Below are positions 1 to 8,416 of a stretch of DNA of 64,000 bases, piece after piece. Origin of the DNA: Paenibacillus mesophilus (lineage in GTDB: Bacteria > Bacillota > Bacilli > Paenibacillales > NBRC-103111); the NCBI RefSeq assembly GCF_005938385.1, contig NZ_VCRA01000003.1, positions 496,001-560,000 on the forward strand, given 5' to 3'. Positions within the stretch are counted from its first letter, which is position 1. Every line of letters begins with the position of its first letter. Under the pieces are notes generated by a model. The model made no database searches and was not told where the DNA came from. It saw only the letters and a list, made by a program, of their open reading frames with translations. Position numbers and translations under genes: made by a program.

Positions 1-71
1 CGCAACTAATCTCCGCAGGCAATCGCATCAGACAAAAGAAAGGCCGGAAGCCGTCACCGCCGAAAAAATGA
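1..71 (+). CDS. C-terminal tail of a GerA-type germination receptor A subunit (partial)
   Basis: Reading from base 3, an open frame of 22 codons ends at TGA 69-71 and finishes with a basic, proline-containing tail (KKGRKPSPPKK). GerA-family A subunits commonly end in such a Lys/Arg/Pro-rich cytoplasmic tail, and the gene directly upstream of a GerB permease and GerC lipoprotein is normally gerA. The call rests on position and composition, because the conserved domain lies outside the window. The 24-bp gap to the next start holds its ribosome binding site. Confidence 0.45.
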   Translation, partial: QLISAGNRIRQKKGRKPSPPKK

Positions 72-95
72 ATCGACAAAAAGGGAGGGACGCTC

Positions 96-1193
96 ATGAA
101 TCAAAAAATATCTTCGCTGCAAGCCATATTCTTGATCATGAGCACGATCGTCCCTACCGCCATTTTGATCGTGCCGAACTATGCCGTCCGTTTCTCCGAT
201 CAAGATTCGTGGATCTCCATCGTGATTGCAATCGCAGTCGGTATAGCTTTATCCTTCATGCTCGGAGCCATTTGCCGGCACAATCCTGGAATGTCCTTCC
301 TCGGCTGGCTGCGGAACCGATTGGGGCCGAAAACCGGAACTTGTATCGGTATTTTGCTGACCTACTACTATTTAACGACGACGATCATTATACTCCGCGA
401 GTTTGTCAACTTTTTGACGGATAATGTTCTTACGAAAACACCCGCGCCGGTGTTGATGGTTATTACCGTAGGGGTAGTCCTGTTTGCCGTCAACCATGGC
501 ATCGAAGTCATAGCGCGAATCAATCTGATCGTCGTCTTCGCCTCGCTGTTCGTCTTTCTCGTCACTGCCATTTTGCTGGCTAAGGATGTTCACCCGGGAT
601 TTATACTGCCAATCGGAGATCATCCGCTATCCAGGATCGTACAAGGCGGCTTGCTTCCGACAGGCTGGCTTTCCGAAGCGGCTGTCCTCTTGCTTGTCGC
701 CCCTTTCCTTAACGATCCGGGAGCGGCGAGAAAAGTCGGAATAACGGGCGTGGTCTTCGCCGGAGTCGAGCTTGCCGTGTTTGTCATCGCGGCGTTCACT
801 ATACTCGGGCCGAAGATCGTCTCCCACTTGACCTTCCCGACCTTCAATATGATCGGGATTATCCAGATCGGCCGTTTCTTGGAACGGGTCGATATCTTGT
901 TTATTTCCATCTGGATTTGCATGGTGTATATCAAATTATCGATATTCATGTTCGGAGCGTTCCATTGCTTCGTCGAGTCGTTCCGGATCCGCAGCGTGAA
1001 GCCGTTTCTGTTCGCTCTAGGTCTATTGGCCGCATTAAGCTCCCTTTATACGTGGCCCAAAGAGACGCATCTTAATTATTTCAGTACATACGCCGTCGCT
1101 CCCTTTCTGCTGTCGTTCAACGTCATCCTCCCTCTGATCATTTGGCTTTGTCTATGCATTACAAAACCGAAACCGGCGGGGGCGAAGAATTGA
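96..1193 (+). CDS. GerB-family spore germination permease (B subunit 1)
   Basis: The 365-aa integral membrane protein has about ten hydrophobic segments spread over its length and the usual size and pattern of GerAB/GerKB proteins, an amino-acid-permease-like family in the spore inner membrane. B subunits bind germinants and form part of the nutrient receptor. The ATG at 96 follows AAAGGGAGGG at a good distance. It lies in an operon with the presumed A subunit upstream and the C subunit one base downstream. The specific germinant cannot be told from sequence. Confidence 0.9.
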   Translation: MNQKISSLQAIFLIMSTIVPTAILIVPNYAVRFSDQDSWISIVIAIAVGIALSFMLGAICRHNPGMSFLGWLRNRLGPKTGTCIGILLTYYYLTTTIIILREFVNFLTDNVLTKTPAPVLMVITVGVVLFAVNHGIEVIARINLIVVFASLFVFLVTAILLAKDVHPGFILPIGDHPLSRIVQGGLLPTGWLSEAAVLLLVAPFLNDPGAARKVGITGVVFAGVELAVFVIAAFTILGPKIVSHLTFPTFNMIGIIQIGRFLERVDILFISIWICMVYIKLSIFMFGAFHCFVESFRIRSVKPFLFALGLLAALSSLYTWPKETHLNYFSTYAVAPFLLSFNVILPLIIWLCLCITKPKPAGAKN

Positions 1194-1194
1194 C

Positions 1195-2415
1195 ATGCGG
1201 AACATCGCGGCATGCGTCGCCGCCATCCTCATATGCGGCATGTTGTCCGGCTGCTGGAACCGGATCGAATTAAACGAGCTCTCGATAACTTCCGCAACCG
1301 CCTTCGATGTGGAGGGCGATGAATGGGTCGTCACGTATCAGATCGTTACCCCTTCGGCCATCGCGTCCGGCATGGGCATTACGGGCGGAGGAACGTCCCA
1401 ATCGCCTGTATCGGTGTTTTCCACGCGGGGACGTACGATCCGGGAAGCCGTGAATCAGGGTGCCCTGGAAAACCCGCGCTGGCTTTTTTTCTCCCATACG
1501 AACATATTGGTAGTGAGCGAGAAGGTGGCGCGCAAAGGACTCGGCCAAATACTCGATTTGTTTTACCGCAATCCCGACAACCGTGAAACGGTTAACGTGC
1601 TCATTACGGCGGGAAACCCGAGAACGATTCTCGAGCAATTGATGCATACCGAGAAAATTCCCGGTCTGGGGATTCGTAATGTCATTTTCAATGAATCCCG
1701 TAACGCTTCCATGCTGCCGAGCGTCATGATGTACGAGCTGGCCATGGCATTGACCGGCGATGCGAGAAGCGCCGTGATCCCGGAAATCGTAGTTGCCGGC
1801 GGAAAGCCGGAATCGTCGCTGGACGAGCTGAAAAAAACGTATCATTCCTCCAAAGTAAGAATCGGCAGACTCGCGGTACTGCACGACGAGAAGTTCGTTG
1901 GATGGTTGACGAAGGAGGAAAGCTTGGGGGTATCGTTTATCGCGAATAAGGTCAATGCCACCGCGATAGCTTTCTCGTGCAAGCATCCGGATGGAAACGT
2001 TTATAATTCTACCTTCCGGCTGGAATCCTCCTCCACCAAGCTGAAGCCATCGTACAGCAACGGCCGTTTCGCGATGAGCGTGGAGATCAAGGGATCGGGA
2101 AATCTCGTGGAAACCGGCTGCGCCATGGACTTGTCCGACCCGAAAGTGGTCAAGGGGCTGGAGAAACAGCTGGAGGCGGAAGTGACGCAAACGGTAGAAA
2201 AGTCGTGGCAAGCTGTAAAACGATTGAAAACCGATGTGGTCGGCTTCGCGGATGCGGTTCATCGCAAGTACCCGAAAGCATGGAAGCAAGTAAAACCGGA
2301 TTGGGAATCCTCCTTCGTCGACATCCAAATCGAGCCTCATGTGACAATCTCGATGAATCGCATCGGACTCAGCAACAAATCGTTTAAGACTCCGGAGAAG
2401 GAGGAAGGAGGATGA
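1195..2415 (+). CDS. Ger(x)C-family germination lipoprotein (C subunit)
   Basis: The 406-aa protein begins with a short signal peptide ending in lipobox LSGC followed by WNRIELNEL, the hallmark start of GerC proteins. Its length is typical of the family. It would be lipidated at the Cys and anchored on the outer face of the spore inner membrane as the C subunit of a GerA-type receptor. It starts one base after the gerB stop, and its own stop overlaps the ATG of the next gene (ATGA), indicating translational coupling. Confidence 0.93.
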   Translation: MRNIAACVAAILICGMLSGCWNRIELNELSITSATAFDVEGDEWVVTYQIVTPSAIASGMGITGGGTSQSPVSVFSTRGRTIREAVNQGALENPRWLFFSHTNILVVSEKVARKGLGQILDLFYRNPDNRETVNVLITAGNPRTILEQLMHTEKIPGLGIRNVIFNESRNASMLPSVMMYELAMALTGDARSAVIPEIVVAGGKPESSLDELKKTYHSSKVRIGRLAVLHDEKFVGWLTKEESLGVSFIANKVNATAIAFSCKHPDGNVYNSTFRLESSSTKLKPSYSNGRFAMSVEIKGSGNLVETGCAMDLSDPKVVKGLEKQLEAEVTQTVEKSWQAVKRLKTDVVGFADAVHRKYPKAWKQVKPDWESSFVDIQIEPHVTISMNRIGLSNKSFKTPEKEEGG

Positions 2416-2660
2416 TAATCGGACTGCTTGCCGTTGTCGCCCTGTATACCGCATTTCTCTGGATCGGCATCCGATCGATCGTACGGAAAGGGCGCAGAAC
2501 GGATCTTTTCTTGTACGCCTGCTTGACGGGATGGTGCGCTTACTTAAGCCTGGGGAAGCTTTACGACTGGACCGGGCCCGGAATCGTTTCTCCCGTGAGC
2601 GCGTTATTTATTCCTGTGGGCAAATGGATTGAACAACTATTTGGAGGTCCGCCTAACTGA
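2412..2660 (+). CDS. Small two-helix membrane protein, probable germination receptor D subunit
   Basis: This 82-aa protein has a hydrophobic segment at about residues 2-22, a basic loop (VRKGRRTD) and a second hydrophobic segment at about 31-50, then a Gly/Pro-rich tail. Small two-helix D subunits are encoded inside or next to many GerA-type operons in Bacillales and modulate germination. The ATG overlaps the gerC stop and its stop overlaps the following ATG (TGATG), so it is a true coupled gene. Function is inferred from size, topology and position; no catalytic motif is visible. Confidence 0.75.
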   Translation: MIIGLLAVVALYTAFLWIGIRSIVRKGRRTDLFLYACLTGWCAYLSLGKLYDWTGPGIVSPVSALFIPVGKWIEQLFGGPPN

Positions 2661-3766
2661 TGACGGAAAGCGGGGAACGAATATCGAATAACCAGTTTGC
2701 TTTCATGATCGTACTGTTCGAGATCGGCAGCACGCCGTTGTTTCTGATCGGAGGCGAAGCGAAGCGGGACGCGTGGCTAGCCATGTCGTTCGCGGCCGTC
2801 TTCGGCCTTCTGCTCGTATGGTTGTTTATATCCATCCAGCAAAAAGAGCCCGGCAGCAATCTGATCGGAATGTTGCAAATAGGCTTCGGACGCGCGTTCG
2901 GCTCGCTCCTCGGATCGGCATACGTCCTGTACTTTCTGTATGAATCGATGCGAAATGTCAGAGACTTCGGCGAATTGATAACGTCGACTCTCCTTTCCCG
3001 CACCCCCATGGCCATCATTATGGCGATCGTAGTCCTTATCGCTTCTTATGGCGTGTACAAAGGCGTGGAAGTTGTTTTCCGCATTTCCGAAGTACTTCTG
3101 CCCATAGTCGTCGTCTGCTACTGCTTCCTTGTCCTTCTGCTGATCGTATCGAAACTCATTCATTTCCGTTTGCTGGCGCCCGTTCTGGAGGACGGCTTCA
3201 GCCCCGTGCTCAAAGCCGCCTTCCCCGACATTGTCTCGTTTCCGTTCGGGCAGATGGTCATCTTCCTGATGTTCTGGAATTTACGAAGCGACAGCCGCGT
3301 TCCGGTCAAGGCGTCCTTCGCAGCCTATTGTACCGTCGCTTTATTTCTTGTCTCGATGAATGCCATTAACATTGCCATCCTGGGCCCGAATCTGGCCGGC
3401 ATGAGCGCTCTTCCCTTTTTGCAGTCCGTGCAGCTCATCTCGATCGCACGCATTTTCGAACGTCTGGACGTATTCGTAACGTTGTTGATTTATATCGGAC
3501 TATTCATGAAAATGATTGCGTTCTACGTATGCGCGGTGCTCGGGTTCTCCCAACTGACCGGAACGGCTTATTCAAGATGGGTGCTGCCTGTCGGCTTGGT
3601 CCTGTTCGGCGCTTCGTTTCTGGAGCCTAACTATTCGTACCACATCTCGCTCGGGTTTACGTACAGCCTTAAAGCTTTTACCGTATTCCAGATCGCCATA
3701 CCGGCAGTCTTGTTTCTTGCCTTGATAGGGAGAAAACGCAAGACGTCGCGAATCCACGACCGTTAA
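2660..3766 (+). CDS. GerB-family spore germination permease (B subunit 2)
   Basis: This 368-aa protein with about ten hydrophobic segments is a second GerB-like permease in the same operon. Its N-terminus (ISNNQFAFMIVLFEIGST) is of the GerB/spore-permease type and differs clearly from the first B subunit. GGAGG lies 12 bases upstream of the ATG, and the start overlaps the D-subunit stop. Two B subunits in one operon may allow alternative germinant recognition. It ends 8 bp from the convergent murF, with no clear terminator between. Confidence 0.9.
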   Translation: MTESGERISNNQFAFMIVLFEIGSTPLFLIGGEAKRDAWLAMSFAAVFGLLLVWLFISIQQKEPGSNLIGMLQIGFGRAFGSLLGSAYVLYFLYESMRNVRDFGELITSTLLSRTPMAIIMAIVVLIASYGVYKGVEVVFRISEVLLPIVVVCYCFLVLLLIVSKLIHFRLLAPVLEDGFSPVLKAAFPDIVSFPFGQMVIFLMFWNLRSDSRVPVKASFAAYCTVALFLVSMNAINIAILGPNLAGMSALPFLQSVQLISIARIFERLDVFVTLLIYIGLFMKMIAFYVCAVLGFSQLTGTAYSRWVLPVGLVLFGASFLEPNYSYHISLGFTYSLKAFTVFQIAIPAVLFLALIGRKRKTSRIHDR

Positions 3767-3773
3767 GGGAAGC

Positions 3774-5138
3774 TTACGACAAGGCAAACACGATTTGTTC
3801 CATTTCGAGCCCTCTCGAGCCTTTCACCAATACGGCGTCGGCAGCCGTAATGGCGGAGCGGAGCGTGCGGATCGCATCCTCCTGCCGCCGGAACGATAGG
3901 ACACGGCCTTCCGGAAACCGCTTCGCCGCTTCCGATGCGATTTCTTCGGCGAGCTCGCCGACCGTATATACGTATTGAATCGTATCCGGATCGAGCATTC
4001 GGCCGATTTCCCGATGGTAGCGCCGTTCGTCCTCCCCCAGCTCGCGCATGTCGCCCACAACCAGAAATTTATTGGAAAATCCTTGAAGCTCCCCGAACGT
4101 TTCGATCGCCGCCTTTACGGATACGGGACTGGCGTTCCACGCATCGTTAATGACCGTGTAGCCGGCCGCCGCCCGGGTCACTTCCATTCTCATTCCGGTT
4201 ACGGTCAGCCGCTCCAATCCACGCTTCACCCGATCCGTAGATACGCCTGTCAGCTCCGCTGCGGCAATCGAAGCTAGAGCATTGGTCACGTTATGCTTGC
4301 CGAGCATCGGGATGCGATAAGGTTCGGAATGCAGTTGAAAGGACACCCCGTTCTCATCGGACTCGACTGCAAACGCACGGTATCGGGAGTGCTCCGACAT
4401 TCCGAAGCTGACCGTTCGAACCAGCGGCTGAAGGGCCGCCAGCTGCTGTGCGAGCAAAGGCTCATCGCCGTTATAGACAAGAACGGCGTCGTCCTTCATG
4501 CCCCGGACAATTTCCATTTTGGCCGCGGCAATCTGTTCCCGCGAGCCGAGCGAAGACAGATGGGACACTCCGATCATCGTAATGACGGCAATGTCGGGCC
4601 GGACCATCCGCGACAGCCGTTCGATCTGCCCCCGCTCGCTCATCCCCATCTCGATAACGGCGTATTCGACGTCGGGAGCCATATCCAACAGCGTCAACGG
4701 TACGCCGATCTGACTGTTCAAATTGCCTTTCGTTTTATGAACTTTATACGTTGTTCCGACGATCGATTCGATCATGTCTTTGGTCGTCGTTTTCCCGTTG
4801 CTGCCCGTTATCCCGATCACTTTGACCGGTAAACGGCTGCGGTAATCGCCGGCCAACGTTTGAAGCGCGGTCAGACAATCGTCGACGACGATGACGGGAA
4901 ATCGTTCGGGAGGATCGGGGTGGTCGGACTGCCACAGAACAGCAGCCGCCCCGTTGCGGATCGCTTCGCCGACGTAATCGTGGCCGTCTTTTTCCCGCAC
5001 CAGCGGAATGAATAAGCTGCCGGTTCGTATCGTCCGCGAATCGATCGACACTCCCCGGATGATCGTTTCCTCCATTCGCTCGGAAACCGGCCGCCCCTGA
5101 ACGATCCGTATCAGTTCCTTTACGTTCAGACTAATCGT
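3774..5138 (-). CDS. murF: MurF: UDP-N-acetylmuramoyl-tripeptide--D-alanyl-D-alanine ligase (start codon degenerate)
   Basis: MurF adds D-Ala-D-Ala to the UDP-MurNAc-tripeptide in the cytoplasm with ATP. The P-loop GSNGKTTTKD, the NLNSQIGVPLTLL segment and DAWNASPVSVKAA mark the central Mur ligase domain, followed by a Mur ligase C domain. The natural N-terminus (ISLNVKEL) should be preceded by ATG, but the codon 8 nt after the AAAGGGG ribosome binding site is ACG (5138-5136). The only standard in-frame start upstream is GTG at 5222, which lies at the end of a repeat element and has no ribosome binding site; the next ATG is 21 codons inside the domain. It stands alone, away from a murE/mraY cluster, so it may be a second copy. 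Apart from the start the frame is intact. Confidence 0.88.
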   Translation of the reverse strand, partial: TISLNVKELIRIVQGRPVSERMEETIIRGVSIDSRTIRTGSLFIPLVREKDGHDYVGEAIRNGAAAVLWQSDHPDPPERFPVIVVDDCLTALQTLAGDYRSRLPVKVIGITGSNGKTTTKDMIESIVGTTYKVHKTKGNLNSQIGVPLTLLDMAPDVEYAVIEMGMSERGQIERLSRMVRPDIAVITMIGVSHLSSLGSREQIAAAKMEIVRGMKDDAVLVYNGDEPLLAQQLAALQPLVRTVSFGMSEHSRYRAFAVESDENGVSFQLHSEPYRIPMLGKHNVTNALASIAAAELTGVSTDRVKRGLERLTVTGMRMEVTRAAAGYTVINDAWNASPVSVKAAIETFGELQGFSNKFLVVGDMRELGEDERRYHREIGRMLDPDTIQYVYTVGELAEEIASEAAKRFPEGRVLSFRRQEDAIRTLRSAITAADAVLVKGSRGLEMEQIVFALS

Positions 5139-5204
5139 ATGAACCGCCCCTTTACCGTTGCTATTTATATTTATCCTATTCGGAAAGAGCCGAAAAACGC
5201 TACG

Positions 5205-5397
5205 GAGAATGTCGATTAACACTGGAGGAAAGGAGTGGAAAGTGAAAAGGATACCTTCTGGCGAGTTTTGGATTTAAATTCCAACCGCTAAATCTTTGAT
5301 GATCAAGGAGTTTAAAACAAGCTGTCTGAGTAAAGGAAGGTATCTTTTCACTTGGAACGGCGCGCTTTCGCTTCACTTACAGTTAATCGACAGTCTC
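5205..5397 (-). mobile_element. MITE-like element, copy 1 (non-coding, 193 bp)
   Basis: The element is bounded by 16-bp terminal inverted repeats GAGAaTGTCGATTAAC and GTTAATCGACAGTCTC (one mismatch). Inside, a second inverted pair (AAGTGAAAAGATACCTTC-like) makes it foldable into a long interrupted hairpin. It matches copy 2 at 17315-17545 in inverted orientation over nearly its whole length, but lacks a roughly 40-bp internal segment present there. It carries no gene. Flanks ctacg/ctgcc match at 3 of 5 bases, so the target duplication is eroded. The left end forms the first codons of the longest murF frame. Confidence 0.8.
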
Positions 5398-5407
5398 CTG
5401 CCGCCCG

Positions 5408-5962
5408 TTAGAACGGATAACGGATAATAATTTGCAGCCATACGGGCGTGTCGGAACGATTGACGTAAATATGCCCTTGATCCGCATTGAAACGAATAGC
5501 GTCGCCCTGCTCCGCCGTATATGTTTCGTCGCCGATATGCAGCTCCAGACATCCTTGCGTCACCACGACAAATTCCTCTACGCCCTCCTGATGCGGCTCG
5601 GATTGATGGTTGCAGCCGGGCTCCACCTTTACCGTATATACTTCGAAATGGGTCTTCGAATCGAACGGGAACAGCGGATACGCCTGATACCGCCCTTCAT
5701 TCTCGGTAATCGGCTCCATATCGGCGAACCGGACGATCGTCACCTCCGGCGTCTCCTCGGCGATCAGCGTCGTTACGGAAATGCGCAAGCCGTTCGCGAT
5801 TTTCCATAAGAGCGAGATCGTCGGATTCGAATCGCCGCGCTCCACCTGAGCGAGCATCGCCTTGCTGACTCCGGTCAGCTCCGCCAGCTTATCGAGGCTG
5901 AGATCCCGGGATTTGCGGATCGTTTTTAAGTTTTTCCCTACTTTTATCGGTATGTGTTCCAT
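5408..5962 (-). CDS. XRE-family regulator with C-terminal cupin domain
   Basis: The 184-aa protein has an N-terminal helix-turn-helix (about residues 8-64, with LSLDKLAELTGVSKAML) and a cupin barrel (about 105-180, EPHQEGVEEFVVV). This architecture binds a small ligand in the cupin and DNA through the HTH. The ATG at 5962 follows GGAAGGAG; a longer frame to 6010 lacks a ribosome binding site. It is divergent from tdh-kbl and shares a 150-bp intergenic region containing two inverted operator-like sites, so it is probably their regulator and autoregulated. Confidence 0.88.
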   Translation of the reverse strand: MEHIPIKVGKNLKTIRKSRDLSLDKLAELTGVSKAMLAQVERGDSNPTISLLWKIANGLRISVTTLIAEETPEVTIVRFADMEPITENEGRYQAYPLFPFDSKTHFEVYTVKVEPGCNHQSEPHQEGVEEFVVVTQGCLELHIGDETYTAEQGDAIRFNADQGHIYVNRSDTPVWLQIIIRYPF

Positions 5963-5992
5963 CGAATGCCGTTCTCCTTCCGTCACAAAATC

Positions 5993-6010
5993 GTATACTA
6001 TATTGTACAA
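5993..6010 (-). promoter_or_regulatory. Operator-like site 1 (regulator side)
   Basis: Read on the minus strand this is TTGTACAATATAGTATAC. It matches 15 of 18 bases of the site at 6056-6073 on the plus strand, giving two facing copies in the regulator/tdh intergenic region. It lies just upstream of the XRE-cupin gene, where it would overlap its promoter. Binding by that regulator is inferred. Confidence 0.5.
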
Positions 6011-6035
6011 AAAAATTAATATATTGAAAAGACCA

Positions 6036-6073
6036 TTGATCCTTCATCTTCCAAGTTGTATAATATAACATAC
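6036..6073 (+). promoter_or_regulatory. Sigma-A promoter of tdh-kbl overlapped by operator-like site 2
   Basis: TTGATC (6036-6041), a 17-bp spacer and TATAAT (6059-6064) form a strong vegetative promoter. The -10 box lies inside TTGTATAATATAACATAC (6056-6073), the counterpart of the site at 5993-6010. A protein bound here would block the promoter. Confidence 0.65.
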
Positions 6074-6112
6074 AGTAGTGCGTTAAGTTGAACATAATTG
6101 GGGGATACAGCC

Positions 6113-7153
6113 ATGAGCGCAACGATGATGGCATTGGTGAAGGAGAACCGCTCTTCGGGACTCAGTCTGAAGCAGCTGCCTATACCGCAAGCAGGACCGA
6201 ACGACGTATTGATCAAGGTCCGTTCCAGCTCCATCTGCGGGACCGATCTGCATATTTACAAATGGGACGAATGGGCGGAAAGCGCCGTCGTGACGCCGAA
6301 CGTGATCGGCCATGAGTTCGCGGGTATCGTGGAGGCGGTCGGCTCCGATGTGACGAGCGTGCGGCCCGGAGACTACGTTTCCGCCGAAGGCCATGTCGTA
6401 TGCGGAGTTTGCCGGGCATGCCGAAGCGGCAATGCGCACGTTTGCCCGAATACGCGCAGCTTCGGCATTACGATTCCGGGCTGCTTCGCGGAATATGCAG
6501 TCGTTCCGGCGACCAATATCGTCCGCAACGATCCCCGCATTCCGTCGGAGCTGGCGTGCCTTCAGGACCCGCTCGGCAACGCGGTGCAATCCGTCATGGC
6601 AGGAGACATAACCGGCAAAAGCGTGGCCGTCATCGGGGCCGGTCCGATCGGCTTGATGGCTTGCGCGGTCGCGAAGGCATGCGGGGCGTCCTCCGTAATC
6701 GCGGCAGACATTAACGACTTCCGCCTGCGTATGGCCAAGACGATGGGTGCCGATGCCCTTATCAACAGCGCGACGGAGAAGCTGTCCGAACGGTTGAAAG
6801 CTCTGACCGGCGGCGAAGGCGTGGAAGTGCTGCTCGAGATGTCCGGACATCCCGACGCGATCCGCGAAGGCTTGGAAGGAACGGCCAATGCCGGCCGAGT
6901 AGCTCTCCTCGGCATTCCGACACGCGGCGTAGAGCTCGATTTGTCCCGCAGCATCATCTTCAAAGGGCTGCGCGTCGACGGCATTACCGGCCGGCGCATG
7001 TATACGACCTGGTTCCAGGTCAAAGGTCTGCTGGAGAGCGGACGGATCGACCTGTCGCCCCTGGTGACGCACCGGTTCAGACTCGACCAATACGAAGAAG
7101 CGTTCGAGCTTGTCCGCAGCGGCAATTGCGGCAAAGTCGTATTCACGCACTAA
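6113..7153 (+). CDS. tdh: L-threonine 3-dehydrogenase (zinc, NAD-dependent)
   Basis: This 346-aa medium-chain dehydrogenase oxidises L-threonine to 2-amino-3-ketobutyrate with NAD+. The catalytic zinc region is visible (SSICGTDLHIYKWDEWA, then GHEFAG), followed by the structural zinc cysteines CGVCRACRSGNAHVC and a Rossmann loop GAGPIGLM. The ATG at 6113 has GGGGG eight bases upstream; an in-frame TTG at 6098 would overlap that site. kbl starts 13 bp after its stop, which makes the assignment firm and defines the two-step threonine degradation operon. Confidence 0.95.
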   Translation: MSATMMALVKENRSSGLSLKQLPIPQAGPNDVLIKVRSSSICGTDLHIYKWDEWAESAVVTPNVIGHEFAGIVEAVGSDVTSVRPGDYVSAEGHVVCGVCRACRSGNAHVCPNTRSFGITIPGCFAEYAVVPATNIVRNDPRIPSELACLQDPLGNAVQSVMAGDITGKSVAVIGAGPIGLMACAVAKACGASSVIAADINDFRLRMAKTMGADALINSATEKLSERLKALTGGEGVEVLLEMSGHPDAIREGLEGTANAGRVALLGIPTRGVELDLSRSIIFKGLRVDGITGRRMYTTWFQVKGLLESGRIDLSPLVTHRFRLDQYEEAFELVRSGNCGKVVFTH

Positions 7154-7166
7154 GGGAGGAACCGCC

Positions 7167-8351
7167 ATGACTACGAATACATTCGGCTACTTGAATACGG
7201 AACTGGAGCGGCTGCGCAAGGAAGGCATGTATCGCCTACCGGCCGTCTGGTCCGGAGCATCCTGCCCATGGATGGAAACCGAAGGACGGAGGCTGCTGCA
7301 GCTGTCCTCCAACAACTATCTGGGCTTTACCGGACATCCGGACATCCGCGCCGCCGCGATCGAAGCGATCCGGCAATACGGGGCGGGAAGCGGCTCCGTA
7401 CGGACAATTACCGGCACGCTGGACATCCATGACGAGCTCGAGCGGGAATTGGCCGATTTCAAAGGAACGGAAGCGGTACTCGTCTTTCAGTCCGGCTTCA
7501 CGACGAATCAAGGAGCTTTGTCGTCGCTGCTCGGACCGGATGAGCTCGTCATCAGCGACGAGCTGAACCACGCCAGCATCATTGACGGCATTCGGCTCAC
7601 GAAAGCGGAACGCGCCATTTTCGCCCATAAAGACATGGACCAGCTGGAGCAGCGGTTGAAGGAGAACGGCAGCCGCAAACGCGCGTTCATCGTAACGGAC
7701 GGCGTGTTCAGCATGGACGGCGATATCGCGCCGCTGCCCGCTATCGTAGAGCTCGCGGAGAAATATGGCGCATACGTCTATGTGGACGACGCGCACGCAA
7801 GCGGCGTACTCGGCAAGAACGGCAAAGGATCGACCGACCATTTCAACCTTCACGGACGCGTCCATGTGCAGGTCGGCACCTTGTCCAAAGCTGTCGGCGT
7901 CGTTGGCGGATACGTGGCGGGGGCCGATGTGCTGAAACGGTATTTGATCCATAAAGCTCGGCCGTTTCTGTTCAGCACTTCGCAGCCTCCCGCTGTCGCC
8001 GCCGCTTGTTTGGCCGCGATCCGTCTGCTCCGGCAAAGCCAGCCGCTGATCGACAGTCTGTGGGACAACGCCGATTTCTTCCGTTCGCGGCTTCAGGAAG
8101 AAGGCTTCGATACGGGGGGAAGCGAGACGCCGATCGTCCCGGTGCTGATCGGTCAGCCGGACAAAACCGCGGAGTTTTCGCGCCAGCTTATGCAGGAAGG
8201 CGTGTACGCGCAAGGCATCGTCTATCCTACGGTAGCGATGGATAAAGGTAGAGTGCGGTGCATCGTAACCGCCGCCCATACGAAGGACGACCTTGCCTTT
8301 GCCGTGGATAAAATCGTCGCCGTCGGCAAGCGGACGGGCGTGTTGAAATAA
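7167..8351 (+). CDS. kbl: Glycine C-acetyltransferase (2-amino-3-ketobutyrate CoA ligase)
   Basis: This 394-aa PLP enzyme of the alpha-oxoamine synthase family cleaves 2-amino-3-ketobutyrate with CoA to glycine and acetyl-CoA. The cofactor-binding DDAHASGVLG and the Schiff-base lysine in GTLSKAVGVVGGY are present. The start at ATG 7167 is set by AAGGGAGGAA. It follows tdh directly and is closed by a strong hairpin, so the two enzymes form one cytoplasmic pathway. Confidence 0.95.
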   Translation: MTTNTFGYLNTELERLRKEGMYRLPAVWSGASCPWMETEGRRLLQLSSNNYLGFTGHPDIRAAAIEAIRQYGAGSGSVRTITGTLDIHDELERELADFKGTEAVLVFQSGFTTNQGALSSLLGPDELVISDELNHASIIDGIRLTKAERAIFAHKDMDQLEQRLKENGSRKRAFIVTDGVFSMDGDIAPLPAIVELAEKYGAYVYVDDAHASGVLGKNGKGSTDHFNLHGRVHVQVGTLSKAVGVVGGYVAGADVLKRYLIHKARPFLFSTSQPPAVAAACLAAIRLLRQSQPLIDSLWDNADFFRSRLQEEGFDTGGSETPIVPVLIGQPDKTAEFSRQLMQEGVYAQGIVYPTVAMDKGRVRCIVTAAHTKDDLAFAVDKIVAVGKRTGVLK

Positions 8352-8363
8352 ATAGGATGCAGC

Positions 8364-8406
8364 AACAAACAAGCCCGACCGGCAGTTACGCCGGTTCGGG
8401 TTTGTT
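8364..8406. terminator. Bidirectional terminator between kbl and VOC gene
   Basis: CAAGCCCGACCGGC and GCCGGTTCGGGTTTG pair around the loop AGTTAC. The outer AACAAA/TTTGTT arms give U-rich ends on both strands, so it can serve kbl on the plus strand and the VOC gene on the minus strand. Confidence 0.8.
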
Positions 8407-8416
8407 CGCTTGCTTC

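Noticed and set aside
1270..2454. Long minus-strand frame of 394 codons
   Set aside because: It is antisense to the clear GerC gene, has no family features and no ribosome binding site.
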